Shown here: one piece after another, positions 1-7,794 of the stretch
How the letters are laid out: every line of letters starts with the position of its first letter
How positions within the stretch are numbered: the first letter of the stretch is position 1
Assembly (NCBI GenBank): GCA_027028725.1
Contig: JALVIB010000005.1
Coordinates: 1 to 16,182 of the forward strand
Length of the DNA: 16,182 bases
Direction of reading: 5' to 3'
Source: Candidatus Altimarinota bacterium
GTDB taxonomy: Bacteria; Patescibacteriota; Gracilibacteria; UBA4473
Notes under the pieces: model-generated
Databases searched by the model: none
The model's input: the letters and a program-made list of their open reading frames with translations, nothing else
Told to the model about the DNA's origin: nothing
Made by a program: the position numbers and the translations under genes

Positions 1-98
1 ACGGATATTTTACACATCTCAAAGAAAAATTAGCAGTTCATCATGGTGCCTCCAAAAACACTCAAATTAATCTCATTTCTGAGTTAATTTTTTTGTAA
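1..98 (+). CDS. C-terminal end of a possible transposase (partial)
   Basis: A frame open from the window edge (codons from base 3) ends at TAA 96-98 and gives about 31 residues, beginning GYFTHLKEKLAVHHGASKN. The pattern of a short 'LKEKL..HHG.SK' helix followed by a hydrophobic tail resembles the last residues of DDE transposases with endings like 'LKxKLrxHrGLSKxxk'. That is a memory-based resemblance, not a search. The catalytic domain would lie outside the window. It is convergent with the RNase J gene that ends at 245. Bases 99-244 hold no gene I can support. Confidence 0.35.
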   Translation, partial: GYFTHLKEKLAVHHGASKNTQINLISELIFL

Positions 99-244
99 AA
101 AACGCACCCAAAAAGTTACACCTGCCTCATTTGTTAAATAGGGATGGTCATCAAGTTGCAGTTCAACATACAGACAAAAAATTAGTTAATGGCCAATATA
201 TACCACAAAAAATTCAAGAACGAATATACGGATAATAATTACTT

Positions 245-2191
245 CTACAAAATCACCACTTCTACCATCGTGTCTTTTTTAAACATCTGCCAAATCATCT
301 TTTCACCCGCTTGTTTGAGCATTTTTTCTAAATTCGCGGGATTTTTGTCTGGTTTGGCGTGGCGCTCGTAGATTTTTTTCAACTCTGTTTCCAATTTAGC
401 AAAAATTTCGTGCTCCATTCCCATATACCGAAACCCGCGAGATTTTACCTTGATTTTCTTAACCTTGCCTTTATGAACATTCAAAGAAACGAAAATAATT
501 CCGCTGTCTGCCAAAAGTTCGCGATCCGCCATAATGTGTTCTCCGACCTTTTCACCGAGTTCAACAAAAACATTGTTCGCCAAAACTTCCTCATTCTCAT
601 TCATCAATCGAACACCTTTTTTGTTCACAACAACTCCTTTTCCGTTTTTCATAATAAAAGAATTTTCCCGCGAAATTATGCCCTCTTTGACCATTAAATC
701 GCGATGCATGTGGCGCATGTAAACTTCTCCGTGAATCGGCGCGATATTTCGCGGTTTTAGCATTTGCGTCATCTCCTTCAATTCTTCCTGATAACCATGC
801 CCTGAAACATGCGTATCCAGCATTTTGTTGTCAATAACTTTCACCCCTAAATCCGCGAGATTATTCAAAACCGAAACAATCGCCAACTCGTTCCCCGGAA
901 TAGGCGAAGTTGAAAAAATCACGGTGTCTTCTTTGGTCAATTTGATTTCCGGATGCATTCCCGCTGCCATTCGCGTCAAAGCGGCGAATTGTTCACCTTG
1001 TGATCCCGTAGAAAGAAGTAAAGTTTTATTCGGATCCATTTTGTTTACATTTTTTGTTCTAGACAAAAGTTTCACCGTTGAATCCTTGCATTTCAGATAA
1101 CCTAATTTTTTCGCGATGGCAATATTCCGTTCCATTGAACGACCGCTTAAATAAACCGTTCGCCCGCATCTCTCCGCGGCTTCAACCACTCGCGCCACTC
1201 GCCCGACATTGGAAGCAAAAGTTGTCAGCAAAATTCGTCCTGTTGTGCGTTCGATCAAGTTGACTAATTCCGCTTCGATGACCGATTCTGATTTGGTGTG
1301 TCCCGGTGTAATCGCTCCAGTTGAATCGACCATCGCTAGCACCACGCCTTTATTTCCAATCGCTTTAATTCGGTTCAAGTCCGCGGGTTCTTCGTCATGC
1401 GGATTCATATCAATTTTGAAATCACTGGTATGCACAATCGCTCCGTAAGGCGTATTAACGCAAATTCCTACGCCATCAGGAATAGAGTGATTGATATGAA
1501 AAAATTCTACATCAAACCGCCCCGCTTTAATTCGCGAGTTTCGGTTAATTTCGCGGAGTTTATAGTTTTTCAAAAGTTCTTTATTTTCCGCCCCCGCTAA
1601 AATCAATTCTTTAGTCAATTTCGTCGCGTACATCGGCGGATAACCAAGTTCTTTCACGACATATTTCGCCGCTCCAATGTGGTCAAGATGCCCGTGCGTG
1701 TAAAAAATCCCGCGAATTTTGTGCTTATTTTTTTTCAAATATTCAACATTCGGAATAATCACATCAATTCCGTAATGTTCCGCTGACGGAAAATTCAAAC
1801 CGGTATCAATCACAATAATATCGTTCCCCCATTCCAGAAACATCATATTCCCCCCAACTTGCTCCATTCCGCCAAGTGGCACAACCCGAATATCGTCTTT
1901 GTTGACAATCGGATTAAGCCCTTTTTTCGCTTGCCCTGAATCTGCCGAACGAGCGGAATTTTTCGCGGGATTTTTCTTGAAATACTTTGGTTTGCTCCCC
2001 TTTTTTTGTGAAAAATTCTTAGTTATTCTTTTTTTACTGGAATGTTGTGGTTTTTGTTTTGATGATTTTTTAAAATCGTTTTTTTGATTGGTTTTGTCAT
2101 TTAGAGAAAATTTTGTTTTTTCTGGAACATGTTTTCCGCCGCCCATAAAACCGGCCTTTTTCAAAAAATTCGTTAATTTGTCTGCACTCAT
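245..2191 (-). CDS. rnj: Ribonuclease J (metallo-beta-lactamase / beta-CASP RNase)
   Basis: This is a 648-residue metal-dependent 5'-3' exo/endoribonuclease of mRNA decay and rRNA maturation, acting in the cytoplasm. Residues ~1-95 are a Lys/Ser/Asn-rich, probably disordered extension, making it longer than the roughly 555 residues usual for the family. The beta-lactamase domain begins near residue 100 (IRVVPLGGMEQVGGNM). It carries the zinc motif THGHLDH at 165-171 and the DTGLNFP strand at 129-135. A beta-CASP domain and an RNase J C-terminal domain follow. The start at 2191 gives the full N-terminal tail; a start nearer residue 95 would give a typical length, but no ATG lies close to the core. 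The gene is divergent from the chorismate mutase gene and stops with TAG. Four copies of the iterated TCGCGGGA motif lie inside it; one codes for NPAK in the N-terminal tail. No Shine-Dalgarno precedes the ATG. Family assignment is confident; RNA-binding by the tail is inference. Confidence 0.95.
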   Translation of the reverse strand: MSADKLTNFLKKAGFMGGGKHVPEKTKFSLNDKTNQKNDFKKSSKQKPQHSSKKRITKNFSQKKGSKPKYFKKNPAKNSARSADSGQAKKGLNPIVNKDDIRVVPLGGMEQVGGNMMFLEWGNDIIVIDTGLNFPSAEHYGIDVIIPNVEYLKKNKHKIRGIFYTHGHLDHIGAAKYVVKELGYPPMYATKLTKELILAGAENKELLKNYKLREINRNSRIKAGRFDVEFFHINHSIPDGVGICVNTPYGAIVHTSDFKIDMNPHDEEPADLNRIKAIGNKGVVLAMVDSTGAITPGHTKSESVIEAELVNLIERTTGRILLTTFASNVGRVARVVEAAERCGRTVYLSGRSMERNIAIAKKLGYLKCKDSTVKLLSRTKNVNKMDPNKTLLLSTGSQGEQFAALTRMAAGMHPEIKLTKEDTVIFSTSPIPGNELAIVSVLNNLADLGVKVIDNKMLDTHVSGHGYQEELKEMTQMLKPRNIAPIHGEVYMRHMHRDLMVKEGIISRENSFIMKNGKGVVVNKKGVRLMNENEEVLANNVFVELGEKVGEHIMADRELLADSGIIFVSLNVHKGKVKKIKVKSRGFRYMGMEHEIFAKLETELKKIYERHAKPDKNPANLEKMLKQAGEKMIWQMFKKDTMVEVVIL

Positions 2192-2361
2192 TTAAAGTTG
2201 TCTTAGTAAATAGCAATTAGTATCGTTAATTTCTAGCAAAATCTCGCGAAAATACTGATCAAAACGCGGAAGATGGCGATCGTTCTTCCAATTTGTTCGC
2301 CCTAATTACTCGCATTGTAAAAATCCCGCGAAATTTTGCAAAAGATAAAAGAAAATTTGTA

Positions 2362-2382
2362 GGGGGCGAATATCTTCGCCCC
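2362..2382. repeat. GTAG-type hairpin (GGGGCGAA/TTCGCCCC)
   Basis: An 8-bp perfect stem GGGGCGAA (2363-2370) and TTCGCCCC (2375-2382) has a TATC loop. It is preceded by TTGTAG and followed by a T-rich run. It lies between two divergent genes, so a terminator role is unlikely. It shares the 5' GTAG boundary and C/G-rich stem with six hairpins near 12.3 and 13.2 kb. Copies of the iterated motif flank it at 2324 and 2415. Confidence 0.6.
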
Positions 2383-2431
2383 TTTCTTTTATTTCAACCT
2401 GTCCACAAAAAATTTCGCGGGATTTTAATTT

Positions 2432-2458
2432 TTGTCATTTTTATAAATAATTTAGAAT
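2432..2458 (+). promoter_or_regulatory. Possible promoter of the chorismate-mutase-like gene
   Basis: TTGTCA (2432-2437) and TAGAAT (2453-2458) are spaced 15 bp apart, shorter than the ideal 17. They sit in an AT-rich stretch directly upstream of the ATG at 2469. Transcription starting about 7 bases after the -10 would give an almost leaderless mRNA, in line with the missing Shine-Dalgarno. This is a motif match by eye only. Confidence 0.25.
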
Positions 2459-2468
2459 ATTTGAGATT

Positions 2469-2738
2469 ATGACAAAAAATCCTCCCAAAAACCTCCAAAC
2501 AGAAATTCAGACCATTGATGCTGGCATTTTAACTCTTTTAGATAAACGAATGCGGTTAAATTTAAAAATTTCTAAAGCTGCAGAAAAAGGTCTTATTAAT
2601 ATAAATCAAAATCGCGAACGCGAAGAACTTGCGAAATTAATTGAACAAAACAAAGAAACTATTATTCCTGACGAAAAACTTTTGGAAATTTGGGGAAAAA
2701 TCATAGAAATTCCAAAAGATATTATTTCAGATAAATAA
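2469..2738 (+). CDS. Chorismate mutase-like protein (AroQ fold)
   Basis: This 89-residue all-helical protein matches AroQ-class chorismate mutase in length and pattern: helix 1 ('LQTEIQTIDAGILTLLDKR', residues 9-27), then 'NRERE' (48-52) and a third helix. The family converts chorismate to prephenate for Phe/Tyr synthesis. Aligned by eye to E. coli P-protein, Arg28 and Glu52 equivalents are present (R27, E50). The Arg11, Lys39 and Asp48 positions appear as Q10, A38 and N46. Activity may therefore be reduced or lost, and a binding or regulatory role is possible. No other aromatic-pathway gene is in the window. The PEP carboxylase gene follows 68 bp later, so the two may be cotranscribed; PEP links both pathways, but that is weak evidence. 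The stop is TAA and no Shine-Dalgarno precedes the start. Confidence 0.7.
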   Translation: MTKNPPKNLQTEIQTIDAGILTLLDKRMRLNLKISKAAEKGLININQNREREELAKLIEQNKETIIPDEKLLEIWGKIIEIPKDIISDK

Positions 2739-2742
2739 AACA

Positions 2743-2804
2743 AAATCCCACTAACCACCTTTCTCAAAGGGGAAACAAAAAGAACTTTTTAAAATCCCGC
2801 GAAA
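2743..2804. repeat. Decayed CCCC/GGGG palindromic element plus iterated motif
   Basis: The gap between the chorismate-mutase-like gene and PEP carboxylase holds 'ACCTTTCTCAAAGGGG', a small hairpin (CCTTT/AAAGG). It resembles the 'CCCCTTTCTCAAGGG' at 4390 and the CCCC..TCATTGA..GGGG core of the two elements in valS. A TCCCGCGA motif (2795-2802) ends five bases before the PEP carboxylase ATG, where a ribosome binding site would normally be. Family membership is by eye and the copy is degraded. Confidence 0.35.
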
Positions 2805-2806
2805 AA

Positions 2807-4318
2807 ATGACTAGAAAAATCCCTGTCACCATGGCAACTCAACATCCAGATAATGCGACCGCGTCGCCGTTTACTGGGAATAGATTTGTTTCAACAAAGG
2901 AGGAAATCTCCGAGTGTGTGAAATGTTTCGCGGAGCTAGGCGTGGACGAATATATGTGGGATTGGGAAGGGAAATTTGTCGACGAGGCGGTCATCGACCG
3001 GCTTTTGCAGGAAAATTATGATTATTTCGCGGAAAATCAACTGGGGAAAGACAAGTTTTTAACTTTTCGTATTCCGAATATCTGGGAAGAAAAAACTGGC
3101 GAACATCGTTTGCAAAGGGCTTTTATGAACGCAATTTCCGCGAAATCCGCCGCGAAAAATTACGGACTACACACTCCGCCTATTTTTGAAATGATTTTGC
3201 CGATGACGACTTCGGCGGAGCAGTTAATTCATTTGCAAAAAACTTTTCGCAAAACCGCCGAAGCCATGAAAGCCATTTATGAAAGCAATGAAGGCTTGGA
3301 CGAAATTGAATTTATTCCGTTGCTGGAAGAAATTGAAACGATGGCTGACCCGACTTTGATTGAAAAATATGTCGATTATTTGGAAGAAGTTGGACGGAAA
3401 CCAAAATATTTGCGGATTTTTATCGCGCGCTCCGATCCCGCGATGAACGCAGGTTTAATTCCGACTATGCTGGCGGTCAAAAGTTTGCTGAATAATTATC
3501 ACGAATTTGGAAAATCTCGCGGGATTTCTATTTATCCGTGGATTGGTGGCGGGAGTTTGCCTTTTCGTGGTGGCGTAAATCCGGAAAACATTGAAGCGAT
3601 TATTGAAGAATACAAAGGAACAATGTCGTTTTCAATTCAGTCGGCTTTTCGCAACGATTATCCTCTAGAACAAGCCAAAGCGGGAATTCAAAAACTGCAC
3701 GCAGAAATCCCGCGAAATTTGGATAAATATATTCGAATTTCTGCTGAGGAATTGGCAAAAATCCGCGAATTTAATATTGAGGCGGCGAAAATTTGGCGGG
3801 CAACAGTCGAACCGCTCGCTCCGTTTATCAATGAAATCGCCAGCAAACTGCCATCTCATCGCGAACGAGTTCAGCATATTGGACTTTTTGGATACGCTCG
3901 CGGAGTGGGGAAAGTCACTTTGCCGCGCGCGATTAAATTTACGGGATCGCTTTATTCACTTGGGATTCCGCCAGAATTTATTTCGACAGGGCGTGTACTA
4001 AAACTCGCGAAAAAAATGGGCATGCTGGATTTGGTAGAAAAACTTTATGTGAATTTAAGAAACGATATGTTGCATGCTGGGAAATATTTTAATCGCGAAA
4101 ATTTGGAGAAAATATCCCGCGAAAATTCTGAATTTGCGGTAATTAAGGAAGATATCAAGGAAATTGAGGATTATTTAGGCGAAAAACTCGAACCCAAAGA
4201 ATCGCGACATTTTTTACATCGAAATTATTCTTCAAATATTTATTATTTACGAAAAGCGGGCAAAGATTTTTCGCGGGATTTACTAGAAGCAGCGCGATTT
4301 CGAAAGAGTTTAGGATAA
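2807..4318 (+). CDS. ppcA: Phosphoenolpyruvate carboxylase, archaeal type
   Basis: This cytoplasmic enzyme adds bicarbonate to phosphoenolpyruvate to give oxaloacetate and phosphate, an anaplerotic step. The 503-residue length is typical of the short archaeal-type family and about half the size of bacterial Ppc. Hallmarks are the N-terminal MATQHPDN (residues 9-16), the glycine-rich 'YPWIGGGSLPFRGG' (243-256) with its conserved Arg254, and 'QSAFRNDYP' (278-286). The start at 2807 gives the expected IPVTMATQHPDN beginning. Five TCGCGGGA motifs are embedded in different frames, coding for SDPAM, SRGIS, IPRN, SREN and SRDL, apparently tolerated at surface sites. The stop is TAG. Archaeal-type PEPC occurs sporadically in bacteria through transfer; its codon use here matches its neighbours, so any transfer is old. 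In a cell that may lack a full TCA cycle, its oxaloacetate could feed aspartate synthesis; that is inference. Confidence 0.93.
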   Translation: MTRKIPVTMATQHPDNATASPFTGNRFVSTKEEISECVKCFAELGVDEYMWDWEGKFVDEAVIDRLLQENYDYFAENQLGKDKFLTFRIPNIWEEKTGEHRLQRAFMNAISAKSAAKNYGLHTPPIFEMILPMTTSAEQLIHLQKTFRKTAEAMKAIYESNEGLDEIEFIPLLEEIETMADPTLIEKYVDYLEEVGRKPKYLRIFIARSDPAMNAGLIPTMLAVKSLLNNYHEFGKSRGISIYPWIGGGSLPFRGGVNPENIEAIIEEYKGTMSFSIQSAFRNDYPLEQAKAGIQKLHAEIPRNLDKYIRISAEELAKIREFNIEAAKIWRATVEPLAPFINEIASKLPSHRERVQHIGLFGYARGVGKVTLPRAIKFTGSLYSLGIPPEFISTGRVLKLAKKMGMLDLVEKLYVNLRNDMLHAGKYFNRENLEKISRENSEFAVIKEDIKEIEDYLGEKLEPKESRHFLHRNYSSNIYYLRKAGKDFSRDLLEAARFRKSLG

Positions 4319-4342
4319 TTTCGCGGGATTTCTCATTATTTT

Positions 4343-4406
4343 AAAAATCCCCCTACTTGTCGGTCGCAGCTTTAGCGAAGACTGAAGTCCCCTTTCTCAA
4401 GGGTGA
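4343..4406. repeat. Degraded CCCC palindromic element in the ppcA-valS gap
   Basis: The 182-bp gap between ppcA and valS contains iterated motifs at 4321 and 4432. Between them is a segment beginning 'ATCCCCCTA', with a central CAGCTTTAGCGAAGACTG stretch and ending 'CCCCTTTCTCAAGGG', a CCCTT/AAGGG hairpin. It looks like an older, rearranged member of the C-rich/G-rich element family seen intact in valS. No promoter, RNA gene or clear terminator is visible. Confidence 0.35.
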
Positions 4407-4500
4407 AGATTAAAGAATTATTTTAAAAAATTCGCGGGATTTTCCGGCTTGAAAAAAAGCTGATAAAACTTATTCTTTGGCACGAAACTAAATTTCAAAA

Positions 4501-7500
4501 ATGGATAAAGCTTACGACCATCAAAAATTTGAAAACAAAATTTACGAAGCTTGGGAAAAATCAGGACTAATGCGCGCTGATGAAAATTCCGACAAAGAAC
4601 CATTTACAATTGTTTTACCACCGCCAAATGTGACTGGACAACTACATCTGGGACACTCAGCAATGCTGGCGATTGAGGATATTATGATCCGTCATCAAAA
4701 GATGAGTGGCAAAGAAGTTTGCTGGGTGCCGGGGACCGATCATGCAGCAATTGCTACGGAAAATGTGGTGATTAAACACTTGGGACTAAAATCCCGCGAA
4801 GAGTTATCACGAGAAGAATTTTTGAAAGAATGTCGAAAATTCGCGCAAGAAAAACACGACCGCATTGTGCATCAGATTCGAAAAATGGGAGCTTGGCTAG
4901 ACTGGAGTCGTGAAGCTTATACTTTTGATGAAGAACGGAATTTTGCTGTGAACACAATTTTTGAACAACTTTATAATGACGGACTAATAGTTCGCGGACA
5001 TCGTTTGATAAACTGGTCAGTTGGAGCACAGTCTGTTTTGGCTGATGACGAAGTAGAATGGGGCGAAGAAGTCGAGCCGTTTTATTACATTAAGTGTGGA
5101 GAATTCATTATCGGAACAGTTCGTCCTGAGACAAAATGTGCCGATTCCCCGCTAATCGTTAATCCTGACGCAGAATATGTAAGAGTTAAATATACGCCAA
5201 AATTACAACAAACCCCTAAATCCCCTTATCAGGGGACTTCCGAAAATCCCGCGAAAAAAAGAAAATTTATTCCTTATGATAAGAATTTAACCAAGTTTGC
5301 TAGAGAAAACAGAAAAAATCCAACTCCTGCAGAAAAAAAGATGTGGTATGAAATAATAGATAAATTAAAAAAAGAGTTTCCGAATAAGTGGTTACGACAA
5401 AGAATAATTGATAACTATATAGTTGATTTTTATTCTCCAAGTTTAAAGCTAGTAGTGGAAATAGATGGTGATAGCCATTTTACAAAAGAGGGAATAGAAT
5501 ATGATAAAATACGAACCGAAACATTAAATAAATACGGATTAAATGTAATTCGTTTTACAAATGATGAAATAATAAATAGTCCTGATGCTGTTTATTTTAA
5601 GATCAGCAAATTTATAAAAGAAAAAAACTCCCCCCTAGCCCCCCTCATTGAGGGGGGAAATCCCGCGAAATTTGAAAATAATCTAGATGAGCGGGATGGG
5701 GGGAGTATTAATACCTTTATCCTCGTCAAAAACTGCTGGAAAAATCCTGAAGAACGAAAAAAAGTTCTCAATTTACTGGACGAAGATGGAACTTGGGAAG
5801 TTTTGGAAACAATGACCGGAAATGAATTAGTGGAAAAAATCGGCGAATTTGAATACGACACTTATGCCGGAAAACGAAAATTTGTCGTTATGGCGGACGA
5901 AGTTGTCGATCCAAATAAGGGATCGGGGGCGATGACAATTTCCTGTAATCATTCCGCGGACGACTACGATTTGGGAAAACGCAAAAAACTGGATAAATAT
6001 TTCTTTGATAAGATAGATTTCGCGGGGAAAATGCTCAAAATAGCCGGTGAAGCCGAGGGAATGTCGGTTAAAGAAGCCCGAAAATTCGCGGGAAAAAAGA
6101 TGGAAGAAATGGGGCTTTTGACCGGAATTGATAAAAATTATTCGCACCGCGTTCCGCTTTGTTATCGGTCGGGATGCGTGGTTGAGCCGATGGTTTCACC
6201 GCAATGGTTTATTTCTGTGGAGAAAGAATTTACGGATAAATTTACAGGCGAAAAAACAACACTCAAAAAACTGACTCAAAAAGCAGTTCGCGAAAAAAAT
6301 GTTAAAATAATTCCCGCGAGATTTGAGAAAATTTATTTCCAATGGATTGATAATTTGCGCGACTGGTGTATTTCGCGACAAATCTGGTGGGGACACCAAA
6401 TTCCGGTTTTTTATTGTCAGGATTGTCAGGCGGAAAATGTATTTGATGCTGAATCGACCAAAAATCCCGCGAATTTATGCTGCAAAAAATGTGGAAGCAA
6501 TAATTTAAAACAAGACGAGGACACCCTGGATACTTGGTTTTCATCGGCTTTATGGCCGTTTTCAACTCTTGGTTGGCCGGACGAAAATTCGCGGGATTTT
6601 CAGAAATTCTATCCCAATAGTATGATGGAAACCGGACACGATATTCTTTTCTTTTGGGTGGCGCGAATGATTATGTTTGCGCGCTATGCCACGGGAAAAT
6701 ATCCGTTTGAGACGGTTTATTTGCACGGACTGGTTTGTGATGAAAAAGGACAAAAAATGTCCAAATCCAAAGGAAACGGAATTGATCCGTTGGAACTTAT
6801 CGAGGAAGTGGGAGCTGACGCGGTAAGGTTAAGTTTGGTAATTGGGACAACCCCAGGAAATAATATTCCGATTGGTAAAAACAAAATCAAAGGTTACCGA
6901 AATTTTGTGAACAAATTGTGGAACGCGGGACGATTTGTGCAAATGCAACTTGACAGCTCCCCCCTAGCCCCCCTCATTGAGGGGGGAAATCCCGCGAATT
7001 TTGAAAATAGTTCAAATAAGCGGGATGGGGGGAGAATTAAGGCAAAATCCCTCGCCGACAAATGGATTGCCGACCGCTTTACGCAAATTTCGCGGGAAAT
7101 TAACGAACATTTGAATAAATATGAAATATCTTTGGCGGGAGATAAAATTTATCATTTTATTTGGGACGAATTCTGTGATTGGTACCTGGAGGCGCACAAG
7201 GTTGAGCCAAATCCCCTCTTCCTCCGCGAAATTTTCCTTGATATTTTGAAACTGGCGCATCCGCTTGTGCCTTTTATCACTGAATCTTTATGGAAGGTTT
7301 TAACAAACGATGACACTTTTATTGTGGAGCAAAGTTTCCCCCAACCTGATTTTGAGGATAAAAAATCCCGCGAAATTTTTGGGGATTTACAAGAAATCGT
7401 CAGCGAAATTCGCCGAATTCGTGCGGAAAATAAAGTTAACCCAAAGGATAAATTAAATATTGAATTCGCAAACGAAATCAATCCTGAGACTCTGAAACTT

Positions 7501-7794
7501 ATTGAACATTTAGCGAAAGTGGCAAACGGCAAAGTTGATAAAAAGCAAGCAACCAAAATTTTCCACCGCTTAGCGGGGCACGGCGCGGGAAATTCAGAAT
7601 TATTAATTGAAATTCCGGTTGACGAAAAAGCTGTTGCTGCGGAAATCAAAAAACTAGAAAATTTGATAACTAGTCTAAAAAACAGACTGGCGAACAAAAA
7701 TTATGTTCAGTCTGCGCCAAAAGAATTAGTAGCAGAATCCCGCGAAAAATTAAAAAACGCGGAGGAAAAATTGGCGAAGTTGAAAAGTAATTAA
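4501..7794 (+). CDS. valS: Valyl-tRNA synthetase with in-frame DUF559 nuclease insert
   Basis: The enzyme charges tRNA-Val and edits Thr-tRNA-Val in the cytoplasm. The class I signatures are HLGH (residues 49-52) and KMSKS (752-756). The CP1 editing domain includes GTVRPET and later 'DEVVDPNKGSGAMTISCNHS'. A zinc-ribbon-like set of cysteines sits at 639, 642, 661 and 664. An anticodon-binding domain and a C-terminal coiled coil (about 1040-1097) follow. The 1097 residues exceed the usual 880-950. About 171 residues (233-403) interrupt a beta hairpin of the editing domain between 'AEYVRVKYT' and 'NTFILVKN', and 26 more (820-845) lie in a loop after KMSKS. Removing both leaves about 900. There is no stop or frameshift, so the gene is probably functional with the inserts translated. 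Eleven copies of the TCGCGGGA/TCCCGCGA motif lie within it. The TAA stop lies inside the left end of a MITE-like repeat. No Shine-Dalgarno precedes the ATG. Confidence 0.95.
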   Translation: MDKAYDHQKFENKIYEAWEKSGLMRADENSDKEPFTIVLPPPNVTGQLHLGHSAMLAIEDIMIRHQKMSGKEVCWVPGTDHAAIATENVVIKHLGLKSREELSREEFLKECRKFAQEKHDRIVHQIRKMGAWLDWSREAYTFDEERNFAVNTIFEQLYNDGLIVRGHRLINWSVGAQSVLADDEVEWGEEVEPFYYIKCGEFIIGTVRPETKCADSPLIVNPDAEYVRVKYTPKLQQTPKSPYQGTSENPAKKRKFIPYDKNLTKFARENRKNPTPAEKKMWYEIIDKLKKEFPNKWLRQRIIDNYIVDFYSPSLKLVVEIDGDSHFTKEGIEYDKIRTETLNKYGLNVIRFTNDEIINSPDAVYFKISKFIKEKNSPLAPLIEGGNPAKFENNLDERDGGSINTFILVKNCWKNPEERKKVLNLLDEDGTWEVLETMTGNELVEKIGEFEYDTYAGKRKFVVMADEVVDPNKGSGAMTISCNHSADDYDLGKRKKLDKYFFDKIDFAGKMLKIAGEAEGMSVKEARKFAGKKMEEMGLLTGIDKNYSHRVPLCYRSGCVVEPMVSPQWFISVEKEFTDKFTGEKTTLKKLTQKAVREKNVKIIPARFEKIYFQWIDNLRDWCISRQIWWGHQIPVFYCQDCQAENVFDAESTKNPANLCCKKCGSNNLKQDEDTLDTWFSSALWPFSTLGWPDENSRDFQKFYPNSMMETGHDILFFWVARMIMFARYATGKYPFETVYLHGLVCDEKGQKMSKSKGNGIDPLELIEEVGADAVRLSLVIGTTPGNNIPIGKNKIKGYRNFVNKLWNAGRFVQMQLDSSPLAPLIEGGNPANFENSSNKRDGGRIKAKSLADKWIADRFTQISREINEHLNKYEISLAGDKIYHFIWDEFCDWYLEAHKVEPNPLFLREIFLDILKLAHPLVPFITESLWKVLTNDDTFIVEQSFPQPDFEDKKSREIFGDLQEIVSEIRRIRAENKVNPKDKLNIEFANEINPETLKLIEHLAKVANGKVDKKQATKIFHRLAGHGAGNSELLIEIPVDEKAVAAEIKKLENLITSLKNRLANKNYVQSAPKELVAESREKLKNAEEKLAKLKSN
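5222..5254. repeat. Left-flank hairpin and iterated motif of the DUF559 insert
   Basis: CCCCT (5222-5226) and AGGGG (5231-5235) pair around a TATC loop, followed 11 bases later by TCCCGCGA (5247-5254). Translation is in frame with valS (SPYQGTSENPAK). The order hairpin, then motif, then NPAK matches the element on the right flank, as if both ends of the nuclease insert carry the same kind of repeat. Confidence 0.5.
5628..5705. repeat. 78-bp in-frame palindromic element, copy 1
   Basis: The outer ends pair (CTCCCCCC at 5628-5635 with GGGGGGAG at 5698-5705). An inner hairpin CCCCCCTCA/TGAGGGGGG has a one-base loop. The TCCCGCGA motif sits at 5661-5668. The length is exactly 26 codons and it is translated as SPLAPLIEGGNPAKFE..., ending RDGG. 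It differs from copy 2 at 6 of 78 positions and is read in the same frame. Confidence 0.85.
6957..7034. repeat. 78-bp in-frame palindromic element, copy 2
   Basis: This is the same architecture as the copy at 5628-5705, with 72 of 78 positions identical. All differences lie in the 3' half between the motif and the closing arm. It is translated as SPLAPLIEGGNPANFE..., ending RDGG, at ValRS residues 820-845, in a variable loop between 'GRFVQMQLD' and 'SLADKWIADRF' of the anticodon-binding region. It carries no nuclease domain, so it is a minimal form of the insert upstream. Confidence 0.85.

Larger units (their letters stand above)
5194..5709 (+). mobile_element. DUF559 (PD-(D/E)XK-like) nuclease insertion within valS
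   Basis: ValRS residues 233-403 are foreign to the family. Residues about 256-374 ('FIPYDKNLTKFARENRKN' to 'YFKISKFIKEK') match the DUF559 / Vsr-like endonuclease pattern: the 'NPTPAEKKMW' helix, then 'DNYIVDFYSPSLKLVVEIDG'. Candidate metal ligands are D309 and the E320-x-D322 pair, with H326 nearby. The left flank is a CCCCT/AGGGG hairpin at 5222-5235 plus a TCCCGCGA motif at 5247. The right flank is a full 78-bp palindromic element (5628-5705) containing the same motif. The DUF559 core itself contains none. Arg codons in the core are 4 AGA of 7, against mostly CGN in the host gene, which supports recent acquisition. No intein splice residues are visible. Whether the nuclease is active is unknown. 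Confidence 0.8.

Noticed and set aside
83..235. Open frame without a start codon containing '...RDGHQVAVQHTDKKLVNG...'
   Set aside because: About 50 codons with no ATG, GTG or TTG at its upstream end, overlapping the transposase-like tail; no family recognised and such a length is plausible by chance in AT-rich DNA. It could be a gene remnant.
5194..5709. Intein in ValRS
   Set aside because: No N-terminal Cys/Ser splice block, no C-terminal His-Asn, and the nuclease is DUF559-like rather than LAGLIDADG or HNH.
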